From Shewanella marisflavi (GTDB lineage: Bacteria; Pseudomonadota; Gammaproteobacteria; Enterobacterales; Shewanellaceae): 64,000 nucleotides of DNA. A program made the translations under genes and the position numbers. A model generated the notes under the pieces. The model worked only from the letters and a program-made list of their open reading frames with translations, searched no databases and had not been told where the DNA came from. Of the stretch, positions 49,927-59,750 are shown piece by piece. Position 1 is the first letter of the stretch. Every line of letters starts with the position of its first letter. Location: positions 124,001 through 188,000 of the forward strand of contig NZ_JAKIKX010000006.1 of assembly GCF_023283925.1 (NCBI RefSeq), written 5' to 3'.

Positions 49927-52002
49927 TCAAGCCTGCACGTATTGCTGGCGCTCCCCTAACCAGCGCAGCACTATGGCGTCAACATTTTCCGGTACCTGCT
50001 GCATAACATGTTGGGCTAATTTCTGAATGTGGGGAATGAGGGCCTGATCCCTGACCAGATCGGCGATCTTCATTTCGGCAATTCCCGTCTGCTTGGTGCC
50101 CAGAACTTCACCCGGACCACGAATTTCCAGATCTTTCTGGGCGATCACAAAGCCATCGTTGCTGTCTCTGAGTACGCCGAGGCGTTGGGTGGCAGTATGC
50201 GATAAGGGCGCCTTATAGAGCAACACGCAGTGGCTGGCCACGGCGCCACGTCCGACACGTCCTCGCAGCTGATGCAGCTGCGCCAGTCCCAGACGTTCAG
50301 GATTTTCGATGATCATCAGGCTTGCATTGGGCACATCGACCCCAACTTCAATCACAGTTGTGGCGACCAGCAGCTGAATGGTGCCCGTCTTAAAGGCGTC
50401 CATGACAGCCTGTTTCTCAGCGGGTTTCATGCGGCCATGCACTAGACCAATGGCTAGTTCCGGCAATATTTGCTTTAGTTCTTCGGCGGTATCTTCTGCC
50501 GCCTGACATTCGAGTACCTCGGATTCTTCGATCAGGGTGCAGACCCAATAGGCCTGACGCCCGCCCTCTAGTGCGGCCTGGCGCACGCGATCGATCACCT
50601 CACTGCGGCGGTTGTCTGAGATGGCGACCGTGGTGACTGGTGTCCGCCCAGGTGGTAGCTCGTCGATGATAGAGGTGTCCAGATCCGCATAGGCCGTCAT
50701 CGCCAGAGTGCGCGGTATAGGGGTGGCGGTCATGATCAGCTGATGGGGATGAAAGCCCTGGCTAATTCCTTTCTCTCTCAGCCCTAGACGTTGATGTACC
50801 CCGAATCTGTGCTGTTCGTCGATGATGATCAGTGCCAGGCGGTTGAACTCGACCTGTTGCTGAAAGATGGCATGGGTACCGATGACGATATGGGCCTCGC
50901 CGCTCTTGATCTGTTCCAGCGATTGAGTGCGCGCCTTGCCCTTGAGTTTGCCGGCCAGCCAACCAACCGTTAACCCTAGAGGCTCAAACCAGGCAGCAAA
51001 GTTATTGGCATGCTGCTCGGCGAGCAGTTCGGTTGGTGCCATCATGGCCACCTGATAGCCACTCTCAATGGCTTGCAGAGCTGCAAGAGCCGCCACCAGT
51101 GTCTTGCCGGAGCCCACATCGCCTTGCACTAAGCGCATCATGGGATGGTGCTGGGCGAGATCGGCTGTGATCTCTGTGACGACTCGCTGCTGAGCACCCG
51201 TGGGTTTGAAGGGCAGCGAGGCCAAAAAAGGATTGAGCAGTTGCCCGGTAGGATGCATCGCCTGGGCCGAATCTTGATTGCTACGCTGCCTGAGCTGCAA
51301 CATGCTGAGGTTGTGGGCCAGCAGCTCCTCTTGAATAAGGCGCTGCTGCGCCGGATGGGTACCTTGCTCTAACGCAAAGGGACTGACATCGCTCGGGGGT
51401 CTGTGCAGCAGCTGCAGCGCGTCGACTAACGAAAGCTGATTGGGTTGTAACTGGGGTGGCAGCAACTCCTTGAGCGCGCCATGGGCCAACAGGGCAAGCG
51501 CCTGGTCGGTTAATTTGATCCAGCTGGCTTGTTTAAGTCCTTCGGTGGTCGGATAGATAGGGGTTAAGGTTTCACTCAGACTCGGTTCGCTGCCGTCATG
51601 GAGTAGCTTGTATTCCGGATGGATGATCTCTCGATGAAGTTTGCCTCGGCGCACTTCACCATAGGCGCGAATGCGCGCACCCTCTTCGAGGCCGTTGCGC
51701 ATGGCGGCCGAAAAATTGAAGAAGCGTAGCGTAAGGGTACCCGAGTTATCCCGCACCGTGCAGGTGAGCATACGTTTGCGTCCTTGGACTATCTGGGTCG
51801 ATTGGATCACGGCTTCTATGGTGCCGTAGCTACCGGGATAGAGGGCGGCGATAGGATAGATCTGGGTACGGTCTTCATAACGTAGCGGTAGGTGAAACAG
51901 CAGATCCTGAACCGTTTTGATGCCGAGCTTCTCCAGCCGCTGCGCCATCTTAGCAGCAACGCCTGTTAACTCTGTCACCGCCATGAGATCGAGTCTATCC
52001 AC
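49927..52002 (-). CDS. recG: ATP-dependent DNA helicase RecG
   Basis: A 691-residue helicase that rewinds and reverses stalled replication forks. An OB-fold wedge domain comes first (about 50-150). Helicase domain 1 has Walker A GDVGSGKT (about 294-301) and the DEQH box in LIIIDEQHRFGVHQRLG. Domain 2 includes VGVDVPNASLMIIENPERLGLAQLHQLRGRVGRG. Length matches E. coli RecG (693). In many gammaproteobacteria recG follows spoT-trmH; here two other genes separate them. Confidence 0.97.
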   Translation of the reverse strand: MDRLDLMAVTELTGVAAKMAQRLEKLGIKTVQDLLFHLPLRYEDRTQIYPIAALYPGSYGTIEAVIQSTQIVQGRKRMLTCTVRDNSGTLTLRFFNFSAAMRNGLEEGARIRAYGEVRRGKLHREIIHPEYKLLHDGSEPSLSETLTPIYPTTEGLKQASWIKLTDQALALLAHGALKELLPPQLQPNQLSLVDALQLLHRPPSDVSPFALEQGTHPAQQRLIQEELLAHNLSMLQLRQRSNQDSAQAMHPTGQLLNPFLASLPFKPTGAQQRVVTEITADLAQHHPMMRLVQGDVGSGKTLVAALAALQAIESGYQVAMMAPTELLAEQHANNFAAWFEPLGLTVGWLAGKLKGKARTQSLEQIKSGEAHIVIGTHAIFQQQVEFNRLALIIIDEQHRFGVHQRLGLREKGISQGFHPHQLIMTATPIPRTLAMTAYADLDTSIIDELPPGRTPVTTVAISDNRRSEVIDRVRQAALEGGRQAYWVCTLIEESEVLECQAAEDTAEELKQILPELAIGLVHGRMKPAEKQAVMDAFKTGTIQLLVATTVIEVGVDVPNASLMIIENPERLGLAQLHQLRGRVGRGAVASHCVLLYKAPLSHTATQRLGVLRDSNDGFVIAQKDLEIRGPGEVLGTKQTGIAEMKIADLVRDQALIPHIQKLAQHVMQQVPENVDAIVLRWLGERQQYVQA

Positions 52003-52182
52003 GCTTTATACCCATTTGATTTAACGTTCTATTTAAACAGTATCTGAGTCGATCACTGTAAATATATACATATACTATCAGAGATCTGTATGAACGCAAT
52101 CTTGCGCCAAGCTTGCGGGGGGAAAAGCATGCTGGCCTAAATGCAAGTGGCCTTACAGCCAGTCTTTTTGCAGGCACAGATG

Positions 52183-52222
52183 TCACCGATAAGGGGTGAC
52201 AAATGTCATCTCTTATCGGTGA
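52183..52222. repeat. Large stem-loop between recG and Ca/Na antiporter genes
   Basis: Perfect 11-bp arms TCACCGATAAG (52183-52193) and CTTATCGGTGA (52212-52222). The loop contains a second short symmetry, TGACA-AA-TGTCA (52197-52208). No T-run follows on either strand. It lies 14 bases beyond the antiporter stop. Confidence 0.6.
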
Positions 52223-52236
52223 GTCGCAATGCTGTC

Positions 52237-53169
52237 TTATACGGATTGAGCGGAGAGGATCAGGTAGCTCAAGTAGATAAGATAGCAGAGCAGCAGCAAT
52301 GCCCCTTCGCGCCGGCCGATGCGCAGGCCGCTCCAGGCCAGGGGCAGAAGCAGCAGTGCCAGTGTTACCATCACCAGCAGATCCATCGCAGGTACGCTAG
52401 CGTTTATGGGCTGGATGAGCGCAGTGATGCCTAAGATGCCAAGCAGGTTAAACAGATTTGAGCCGACCAGGTTGCCGATGGCGATATCACTCTCACCACG
52501 TCTGGCTGCCACAACAGAGGTGATAAGTTCTGGCATGCTGGTGCCTATGGCCACTATGGTGAGACCGATAAGCAGTTCACTCATTCCCAGCTGTGTAGCC
52601 AGCGCAACGGCGCCGTCGACAAATAGGGCGCCGCCACCGACCAGCATGCCGATCCCCAGGGCGACTAAGAGCATTGACAGTAAGGGAGGAAGGGGACGGT
52701 TTGTTTCTTCGACCTTGGTTGCCTGCTGTCTATCAAACAGATAACTCATGGCCAGAAAGGCGACAAGCATAGAAGCCAGGAGGGCACCATCGAGACGACT
52801 CAGTCCACCATCGCTTAGCAGTCCACAAAATAGCAGAGTCGAAAACAGCATCAGGGGAATATCTCGTTTCACCATCTGCGACTGTACCCCTACCGGACGC
52901 ACCAATGCCGTGAGCCCGAGGATGAGACCGATATTGGCGATATTCGATCCCACCACATTGCCCAGGGCGATATCTGCATTGCCAGCGATGGCCGATTTAA
53001 GGCTGACGGCCAATTCTGGGGTACTGGTACCAAAGGCGACTATGGTCAGGCCTATGACTAGCGGTGTGACACCGAGTCTGAGGGCGAGGGCACTGGCACC
53101 ACGAACTAAAGATTCGGCGCCGAGAATGAGGATGAGCAGACCAGCAATAAGGGCTAGCGGGGTAAACAT
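52237..53169 (-). CDS. CaCA-family calcium/sodium antiporter (YrbG-like)
   Basis: A 310-residue inner-membrane exchanger with about ten helices. The two alpha-repeat signatures are present: AFGTSTPELAVSLKSAIAGNADIALGNVVGSNIANIGLILG (about 46-86) and AIGTSMPELITSVVAARRGESDIAIGNLVGSNLFNLLGILG (about 206-246), which hold the ion-binding Glu residues. The family exchanges Na+ or H+ for Ca2+. Start is the ATG at 53169. It is upstream of recG on the same strand, separated by about 230 bases with a stem-loop, so likely an independent transcript. Confidence 0.92.
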   Translation of the reverse strand: MFTPLALIAGLLILILGAESLVRGASALALRLGVTPLVIGLTIVAFGTSTPELAVSLKSAIAGNADIALGNVVGSNIANIGLILGLTALVRPVGVQSQMVKRDIPLMLFSTLLFCGLLSDGGLSRLDGALLASMLVAFLAMSYLFDRQQATKVEETNRPLPPLLSMLLVALGIGMLVGGGALFVDGAVALATQLGMSELLIGLTIVAIGTSMPELITSVVAARRGESDIAIGNLVGSNLFNLLGILGITALIQPINASVPAMDLLVMVTLALLLLPLAWSGLRIGRREGALLLLCYLIYLSYLILSAQSV

Positions 53170-53282
53170 GATTAACTCTCAAATATAGGGGGAGGCAAGC
53201 ATAGTGATTGTTGAAATTTAGGCAACAAGAATTTAGGGGGACGTTATTAAATTTTGTTTATCTCACCTTAAACAGGGTAATA

Positions 53283-53309
53283 AAAAACACGCCTGATGGC
53301 GTGTTTTTT
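53283..53309 (-). terminator. Terminator of the acyl-CoA synthetase gene
   Basis: AAAAAACACGCC-TGAT-GGCGTGTTTTTT: strong stem with A/T runs on both sides, 26 bases beyond the stop at 53335. Probably also usable from the other strand. Confidence 0.85.
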
Positions 53310-53334
53310 ATGTCAGACGAGTGTTGGTTTGCGA

Positions 53335-54990
53335 TTACAGCTCATCTTCCCACCGCACAATAGCGCCGCGCTGTCCATCGACCTTGGCGCTGTATCTCTG
53401 CTCCAGCACATGGCGTTTGATCTTCAAGGTAGGTGTTAGCACGTCGTTGTCTACATCCCAAGCCTCGGTGACCACTATGATAGCATCGACGGTTTCGTGG
53501 GACTCCAGATGAGGGTTAACACTATCTAAGGTCGCCTTGAGTGAGGCTCGCACCTCCTCTTTCGGCTGCAGTGAGGCCCCTTCGGAGAGCTGAACCAGCG
53601 CCACCGGATGAGGCAGGCCAGAGCCTATGATGCAGATCAGCTCCACATGGGGGTCTTGCGCCAGCTTACGCTCGATAGGCACAGGCGCAACATACTTGCC
53701 TTTGGCTGTCTTGAAGTTGTCTTTGACGCGGCCCGTGATAGTGACACAGCCGTCGGCGTCGATTGAGCACAGATCGCCAGTATGGAAATAGCCCTCTTGG
53801 TCGAAGCTGGCCTGAGTGACCTCCGGCTGCTTGTAGTAGCCAGTCATCAAGCCTGGACTCTTAACCAGTAACTCTCCACTTTCGCTTTGCTTGACGCTAC
53901 AACCCTCGACCGCACGTCCGACTGTGCCAATCTTGCTGGCGTCGAAGGGGTGGTTGATGATGGAGTAGGCGCTGTTTTCTGTCATGCCCCAGGCTTCACA
54001 GATATTTAGGCCAATCTTGTGGTACCAGGTGATCAGCGAAGGAGGGATTGGTGCCGAACCTGAGCCTAACAGGTGGCAATGTTCCAGCCCTAGCCCTTGA
54101 TGGATCTTCTTTTTCACCAGCGAGCTGATAAAGGGGATCTTGAGTAGTAGATTGAGTTTGGTGTAGCCAATCTTGTCGATAATATTTTTCTGGAACAGGC
54201 TCCACAGACGCGGCACAGAGAAGAAGACGGTTGGCTTGGCTCGTTGCACGTCAGCGACAAAGCTGTCGAGACTCTCGACAAAAGCAACGCTGCTGCCTGA
54301 ATAGAAGGAAGAGCCTTCGATGGCAACGCGTTCGGTAATGTGGGCCAGCGGCAGATAGGAGAGCAGTCTATCGTTGCCATCAGTTTTGAGGTCACGCACC
54401 ACGGCGCGGCAGGTCCAATCATAACTGGCGAAGGTCTGAATCGCCCCTTTAGGTTTACCGGTCGAGCCCGAGGTGTAGATGATGGTCATGATCTGCTCGG
54501 GTGTTGGTGCCTCGACATCAGTCAAGGGCTGACCCATCTTCAGCAGAGTGTCCCATTGGTATTGAGCTGGCATAGTATCGTATGGCATGGCGAGACGCAG
54601 TATGTCGCCGCCGACACCGGCTTCCTGATCGGCCCAGTAATCCAGCTTACCGATAAAGATCGCCTTAGATTCGCTGTGCTCCAGCACGTAACGTATGGTA
54701 TCGGCATTGGCGGTGGGATAGATGGGCACGCTGATGTAGCCACCAAGCATTAAGGCGAGATCGGTAATAAACCATTCGGCGCAGTTTTTCGATAAAACCG
54801 CGACCTTGTCGCCCGGCTCTAAGCCGAGGTGACGCAGTGCGCCGGCGATCTGCTGCATCTTCTGCTGTACTTCACGCCAGCTGAAATTGACATATTGGCC
54901 GTTTATGGGTTGTTTCAGGTAGGTGTTATCGCCATATTGCTCAACCCAGTGGTGCAACATGTCGACCGGTGATTTGAATAGTGAGTCCAT
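53335..54990 (-). CDS. Long-chain acyl-CoA synthetase (AMP-forming, FAA1-like)
   Basis: A 551-residue adenylate-forming enzyme that activates fatty acids. The P-loop is TIIYTSGSTGKPKGAIQT (about 166-183), the adenine site is EAWGMTENSAYSII (about 336-349), and the hinge TGRVKDNFKTAKGKYVAPVPIER (about 417-439) carries the FAA1-type FKTAKG. This group often acts on long-chain or unusual acids. Start is the ATG at 54990; upstream lie about 246 bases with a long inverted repeat at 55160. It is not in an operon with its neighbours. Confidence 0.9.
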   Translation of the reverse strand: MDSLFKSPVDMLHHWVEQYGDNTYLKQPINGQYVNFSWREVQQKMQQIAGALRHLGLEPGDKVAVLSKNCAEWFITDLALMLGGYISVPIYPTANADTIRYVLEHSESKAIFIGKLDYWADQEAGVGGDILRLAMPYDTMPAQYQWDTLLKMGQPLTDVEAPTPEQIMTIIYTSGSTGKPKGAIQTFASYDWTCRAVVRDLKTDGNDRLLSYLPLAHITERVAIEGSSFYSGSSVAFVESLDSFVADVQRAKPTVFFSVPRLWSLFQKNIIDKIGYTKLNLLLKIPFISSLVKKKIHQGLGLEHCHLLGSGSAPIPPSLITWYHKIGLNICEAWGMTENSAYSIINHPFDASKIGTVGRAVEGCSVKQSESGELLVKSPGLMTGYYKQPEVTQASFDQEGYFHTGDLCSIDADGCVTITGRVKDNFKTAKGKYVAPVPIERKLAQDPHVELICIIGSGLPHPVALVQLSEGASLQPKEEVRASLKATLDSVNPHLESHETVDAIIVVTEAWDVDNDVLTPTLKIKRHVLEQRYSAKVDGQRGAIVRWEDEL

Positions 54991-55159
54991 CTTGCCATTC
55001 CATATTTATTCTTAGTGTTAAAGGAGACGCAACTTGGTTCGCTTGGCTTTTGCCACTGCGATACTCAACAACCCCCATTATTGAGCGGGCACTGATGTCT
55101 GCAATGAGAGCGCCTGGCCACTTTTTATGCGCGTCTTTGAGTATGGCGAAGAATGTGAT

Positions 55160-55202
55160 CTATGACAATTGTTTTGCCGGAATAAAAGGCCAATTGTCAT
55201 AG
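55160..55202. repeat. 12-bp inverted repeat with 19-base loop
   Basis: CTATGACAATTG (55160-55171) and CAATTGTCATAG (55191-55202) are perfect reverse complements. The element lies between the trmH stop (55237) and the acyl-CoA synthetase start (54990). There is no T-run after it on either strand, so a regulatory or RNA-structural role is as likely as termination. Confidence 0.55.
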
Positions 55203-55236
55203 TCTTAGAGAGTATGGGGTGATAGGCGTGCTGGTG

Positions 55237-55941
55237 TTAGCCTTCTAGCTCGGCCTCGGGATCCGGTGCGCGCATTCGCTGCCACCAGGTTTCGTCGGCG
55301 ACGATCTGCCCCTTTTCGTCGATGGCGGGATAGGGGATCTTCTTGCGTCGACAAGCCTTGGCGTAGATGGGATGTCCCTGTTCGAACAGCATGGTCTGGC
55401 AGTAGGCGTCGTCTAAGGTGCGCTTGCCATACATGCCTGCCTGGGCGCGCTGGCGCTGGGCTTCATACATGATCAAAGCAGAGGCCACCGACACATTGAG
55501 CGATTGCACCATGCCGATCATCGGGATGATGATCTGTTGGTCGGCAATGGCCAAGCCTTCGTCGCTGACGCCGTCACGCTCATTGCCCATGATCACTACA
55601 GTCGGCTTGGTATAGTCTATTTCGCGAAAATCCACAGCGGTTTCTGAGAAGTTGGTGGCCAGGATCTGCATGCCTGCCGCCTTGAACTGTGCCGCAGCCT
55701 CATCCATATGATAATGCTTGATGGTCTTGACCCACTGCTGGCTGCCCGAGGCGGTGTTGCCTGAAACGCGCATCTCGATATCGGGCCAAACGGCGTGAAT
55801 TTGATGTATGCCCACGGCGTCGGCGGTGCGGATCACCGCGGCGATATTGTTAGTCTTGTGTACCTTGTCCAAACACAGGGTGAGGTCGGTCTGGCGGTTG
55901 TCTAGCATCTGGTTGATGCGGGCGAAGCGTTCTGGACTCAT
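55237..55941 (-). CDS. trmH: tRNA (guanosine(18)-2'-O)-methyltransferase
   Basis: A 234-residue SPOUT methyltransferase that adds a 2'-O-methyl group to G18 in the tRNA D-loop. SPOUT motifs are seen in NNIAAVIRTADAVGIHQIHAVWP (about 29-51), VIMGNERDGVSDEGL (about 113-127) and IPMIGMVQSLNVSVASALIMYEA. The start is the ATG at 55941 (MSPERFARI, matching E. coli MNPTRYARI); a longer frame to 56001 has a non-conserved extension. It lies after ridA and spoT, the usual order in this group. Confidence 0.95.
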   Translation of the reverse strand: MSPERFARINQMLDNRQTDLTLCLDKVHKTNNIAAVIRTADAVGIHQIHAVWPDIEMRVSGNTASGSQQWVKTIKHYHMDEAAAQFKAAGMQILATNFSETAVDFREIDYTKPTVVIMGNERDGVSDEGLAIADQQIIIPMIGMVQSLNVSVASALIMYEAQRQRAQAGMYGKRTLDDAYCQTMLFEQGHPIYAKACRRKKIPYPAIDEKGQIVADETWWQRMRAPDPEAELEG

Positions 55942-56009
55942 GATGTTTCGTTTGTAATGTTTATCAAGAACAAAGGGCGCCGCAGCGCCCTCTGGTGTCA
56001 ACTTAGAGC

Positions 56010-56393
56010 TTACAGCTCCATCACGCCATCCATCTCAACCAGCGAGTCTTTTGGCAGCTGCTTGACGCCAATGGCGGCGCGGGCAGGATAAGGCTGCTCG
56101 AAGTAGCGACCCATGATCTCGTTCACTGTGGCGAAGTTAGCCAAGTCTGTCATGAAGATGTTCAGCTTAACGATATCTTTCAGGCTACCACCGGCGGCTT
56201 CACACACGGCAGTCAGGTTGTCGAATACCTGTACGACCTGGGCTTCAAACTCATCGCTGACCATCTGCATGGTTTCAGGATTTAGCGGGATCTGGCCAGA
56301 CAGATAGACTGTGTTGCCAACCTTAACAGCTTGAGAATAGGTGCCGATCGCCTGTGGGGCCTTGTCGGTTGCAATGATGATCTTCTCTGCCAT
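56010..56393 (-). CDS. ridA: RidA family enamine/imine deaminase
   Basis: A 127-residue protein with the RidA (YjgF/YER057c/UK114) signature: [23 protein letters not shown] (about 17-39) and the ligand Arg in [24 protein letters not shown] (Arg105). RidA hydrolyses reactive 2-aminoacrylate formed by PLP enzymes and protects them. Start is the ATG at 56393 with AGAGAG upstream. It is encoded between spoT and trmH and probably co-transcribed. Confidence 0.94.
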   Translation of the reverse strand: MAEKIIIATDKAPQAIGTYSQAVKVGNTVYLSGQIPLNPETMQMVSDEFEAQVVQVFDNLTAVCEAAGGSLKDIVKLNIFMTDLANFATVNEIMGRYFEQPYPARAAIGVKQLPKDSLVEMDGVMEL

Positions 56394-56427
56394 AACGCTC
56401 TCTCTACTTAGGTTAATAATGGTGGAA

Positions 56428-58533
56428 CTAACGATTACGTGATGTGCGCAGTACTTCCGGTAGTACCCTGATACGGCGCATCACGTTGGCTAAGTGGACC
56501 CGGTCGGTGACCGAGATCCGTAAGTTAATCAAGAATACCCGGCCGTCGCGCTCTTCGGTGCTCAGGTTGTGGATATTTGAACCTTCGGCGGCCACGATAG
56601 AGGTGATCTTCGCCAGTGCGCCCTGGTGGTTGACGATCTCGATCCGCAGGTTGGCCTGGAACTCAACGCCCTCGGCGTTATCCCAGTGTACCGGAATATA
56701 CTTGTCCGGCTCGCCCTGATAACCGCGGATGTTGGCGCAGCTCTCCATATGCACTACCAGCCCTTTACCTGGGCTTACGTGGGCAATTACCGCATCGCCG
56801 GGAATAGGACGACAACAGTTGGCGAAGGAGACTAGCATGCCTTCGGCGCCACGGATCGGCATCATGTTGGATTCTTTATGCTCGTGTTGCTCAACGCGAT
56901 CGCCTTTAAGACGTTGGGCTATCACTATGCTCATGGCGTTACCCAGACCGATATCGGCCAGCAGGGCATCGAGGGTGGCGTGCTTGGTTTCGCTGACCAC
57001 CTTATCGATCTGCTCCTGGGGAATATCCTTGAGCTTGATGTCGCCTAGGGCATGGTTGAGTAGACGCTTGCCGAGCAGTACGGCATCATCTTCTTTGAGG
57101 CTCTTAAGCAGCTGTCTGATTTTCGAACGTGCCTTACCCGTCACCACAAAGTTAAGCCAGGCGGCATTAGGTCGTGCGCCCTTGGCGGTGATGATCTCTA
57201 TGGTCTGGCCGGAAATAAGTGGCTGACTTAGAGGGTAGGCCTGGCGGTTAACCCGCGCGCCGACACAGGTGTTACCCACATCGGTATGGACTTCATAGGC
57301 AAAATCCACCGCGGTGGCGCCCACAGGTAGCTCTAGAATGCGTCCCTCTGGGGTGAAGACATAGATCTCTTCGGGGAACAGTTCTGTCTTGAAGTTTTCG
57401 ACAAATTCGAAGGAGGTGCTGGCGCTTTGTTGTAGCTCCAGCAGGCTCTGCATCCATTTACGGGCGCGAACCTGAGTCGTGGTGCCTTGCTGGGCTGAAC
57501 CGGCGCCCTTGTAGAGCCAGTGCGCCGCCACCCCTTTGTCGGCCATCTGATCCATATCCTCGGTACGTATCTGAATCTCTACGGGCACGCCGTGGGGACC
57601 AAACAGTGAGGTATGCAATGACTGATAGCCGTTGGCTTTAGGGATGGCGATATAATCTTTAAAGCGGCCTGGTCGTGGTTTATAGAGCCCATGCATGGCG
57701 CCCATGACGCGATAGCAGGTGTCGATAGAGTCGACGATCACCCTAAACGCATAGATATCCATCACCTCTTGGAACTGCAGTTCCTTATTACGCATCTTGT
57801 TGTAGATGGAATAGAGGTTCTTCTCGCGGCCCTTGACTGTGCCCTGAAGGCCGGTGTCGTCAAGACGTGTCTTGATGGCGCCTTCGATATTCTGGATTAG
57901 CTCTTTACGGTTGCCCCGGGCTGATTTGACCACCTCTTTAAGTACGCGATAGCGCATGGGGTAGTACGCCTGGAAGCCTAAGTCTTCCAGCTCTGTCTTG
58001 ATATTATGAATACCCAGACGATTGGCGATAGGGGCGTAAATTTCCAGGGTTTCCCGGGCGATGCGGCGACGTTTGTCGGGGCGCAGGGCGCCAAGGGTGC
58101 GCATGTTATGGGTGCGGTCGGCCAGTTTGATGAGAATAACCCGAATATCTTGGGTCATGGCCATCATCATCTTGCGGAAGTTTTCCGCCTGGGCTTCTTT
58201 CTTGTCTCTGAACTTCAGCTTGTCCAGTTTAGAAACGCCTTCGACCAGCTCGCCCACTGACTCACCAAACAGCTCGGAAAGCTCTTCTTTGGTGACTGGG
58301 GTATCTTCTATGGTGTCATGCAGCAGGGCAGCCATCAGCGTCTCATGGTCGAGACGCATATCGGCCAGGATGCGGGCAACCGCAACCGGATGGGTAATGT
58401 AAGGTTCGCCACTCGTGCGCATCTGCCCTTCATGAGCATCTCGCGCTACCTGATAGGCCTGCTTGAGTAATTCAACCTGCGTCGCTTCTAAGTAGCTGGA
58501 CGCAGACTCCCTGAGACCTTCAAACAGATACAA
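56428..58533 (-). CDS. spoT: Bifunctional (p)ppGpp synthetase/hydrolase SpoT
   Basis: A 701-residue stringent-response enzyme. The HD hydrolase domain (about 45-145) has [12 protein letters not shown] and the metal-binding HD pair in LLHDTIEDT. The synthetase domain (about 200-320) has [23 protein letters not shown] (about 385-450, [25 protein letters not shown]) and a C-terminal ACT domain (about 625-701) follow. Length matches E. coli SpoT. Start is the ATG at 58533. It lies 13 bases after rpoZ, the common gammaproteobacterial pair. Confidence 0.97.
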   Translation of the reverse strand: MYLFEGLRESASSYLEATQVELLKQAYQVARDAHEGQMRTSGEPYITHPVAVARILADMRLDHETLMAALLHDTIEDTPVTKEELSELFGESVGELVEGVSKLDKLKFRDKKEAQAENFRKMMMAMTQDIRVILIKLADRTHNMRTLGALRPDKRRRIARETLEIYAPIANRLGIHNIKTELEDLGFQAYYPMRYRVLKEVVKSARGNRKELIQNIEGAIKTRLDDTGLQGTVKGREKNLYSIYNKMRNKELQFQEVMDIYAFRVIVDSIDTCYRVMGAMHGLYKPRPGRFKDYIAIPKANGYQSLHTSLFGPHGVPVEIQIRTEDMDQMADKGVAAHWLYKGAGSAQQGTTTQVRARKWMQSLLELQQSASTSFEFVENFKTELFPEEIYVFTPEGRILELPVGATAVDFAYEVHTDVGNTCVGARVNRQAYPLSQPLISGQTIEIITAKGARPNAAWLNFVVTGKARSKIRQLLKSLKEDDAVLLGKRLLNHALGDIKLKDIPQEQIDKVVSETKHATLDALLADIGLGNAMSIVIAQRLKGDRVEQHEHKESNMMPIRGAEGMLVSFANCCRPIPGDAVIAHVSPGKGLVVHMESCANIRGYQGEPDKYIPVHWDNAEGVEFQANLRIEIVNHQGALAKITSIVAAEGSNIHNLSTEERDGRVFLINLRISVTDRVHLANVMRRIRVLPEVLRTSRNR

Positions 58534-58546
58534 GTGGCATCACTCC

Positions 58547-58828
58547 TTAGATAGCGTTGCGGCCTTCAGCGATGGCAGCAACGGCAGCAATTTCGGCTGC
58601 TTCACGTTCGCGGACAGTTTGGCGCTCATCGGCATCCAATGTGTCGGCGGTGACCAGGCCAAGTTCGATTTCGCGCAGAGCGATAACCGTTGGCTTGTCG
58701 TTCTCTTCTTCAACCATAGGGTCTTTGCCCTGCACAGCGATTTGGCGAGCACGACGCGCTGCAACCAGGATCATATCAAAACGGTTGCCGATTTGGTTTA
58801 CGGCGTCTTCTACAGTTACGCGAGCCAT
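58547..58828 (-). CDS. rpoZ: DNA-directed RNA polymerase omega subunit
   Basis: A 93-residue protein with the omega signature [30 protein letters not shown] at the N-terminus and [12 protein letters not shown] near residue 56. Omega helps assemble beta-prime into the polymerase and is part of the ppGpp site 1 region. Start is the ATG at 58828. It precedes spoT by 13 bases in the conserved order gmk-rpoZ-spoT. Confidence 0.97.
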
Positions 58829-58887
58829 GTATTGAAACTCCAGTGTTTATGGGTGAAAAAATGACGCAAAATTGTACACTATGGCAG

Positions 58888-59511
58888 CTAGTCTGCCAAC
58901 AGATCATTAAGCATATCATTTAGAGCATGAATTTGACTAGCACGAGTGAGGCGTTGGCTGCGAATAATTGCCTTTAAGTCCACTTGTGCCTGCTCGAAAT
59001 CATCGTTGACTATGATGAAGTCGTATTCGTTGTAGTGAGAGATCTCCGACGTCGCCTGGGCCATACGTCCGGCGATCACCTCTGCGCTGTCCTGACCGCG
59101 ACCGGTAAGGCGACGCTCAAGCTCCGCCTTTGATGGCGGCAGGATAAATACGCCGACAGCTTCTGGCATCATCTGTTTGACCTGCTGCGCGCCCTGCCAG
59201 TCGATATCGAGAAACACGTCTATGCCTTTATCCAGCATGACTTCGATTGCCTCTTTCGAGGTGCCATAATAGTTACCAAATACCTCGGCCCATTCAAAGA
59301 AGGCCTGTTTATCGATAAGCGCCTTGAACTCGTCGACTGTGACAAAATGGTAATGCTCGCCGTCGACTTCGCCCACTCTGGGTTGGCGTGTCGTGTGTGA
59401 CACAGAGACCTTCATATCGGCTGGGTTATCGCGCAAAATGGCGCTAAGAAGTGAAGATTTGCCGGCGCCACTGGGCGCTGAAATGATAAAGAGGTTTCCG
59501 CGAGCGGTCAT
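58888..59511 (-). CDS. gmk: Guanylate kinase
   Basis: A 207-residue enzyme converting GMP to GDP with ATP. The P-loop [11 protein letters not shown] is at residues 11-21, and GMP-binding residues are in [20 protein letters not shown] (about 37-56). The start is the ATG at 59511, giving the same length as E. coli Gmk; the TTG five codons earlier is less likely. It lies 59 bases before rpoZ in the same direction. Confidence 0.96.
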   Translation of the reverse strand: MTARGNLFIISAPSGAGKSSLLSAILRDNPADMKVSVSHTTRQPRVGEVDGEHYHFVTVDEFKALIDKQAFFEWAEVFGNYYGTSKEAIEVMLDKGIDVFLDIDWQGAQQVKQMMPEAVGVFILPPSKAELERRLTGRGQDSAEVIAGRMAQATSEISHYNEYDFIIVNDDFEQAQVDLKAIIRSQRLTRASQIHALNDMLNDLLAD

Positions 59512-59750
59512 GTATTTGCTATCCAAAGGCTGTATCGTTTTAGGTAGCCGGATATTATACAGCCTAGAGGTAAATTTAGGCTAGGGTCTGTTGACCTTTC
59601 TTATTTTTTTCTGCCTTGATGGGGATCCGTTTGAACGGGGATTCCTTTGACAGACATTAGGCTGGCGGGGAAAATTAACCAAAATTAAGCGTCATCCAAG
59701 GCAAGATCCTTTAGACTCTCTGCTGAGATAGCCGTGAAGTGGAATTTTTT

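Noticed and set aside
51995..52186. 63-codon frame upstream of recG
   Set aside because: Basic, low-complexity sequence without a ribosome site; it fills the recG promoter region.
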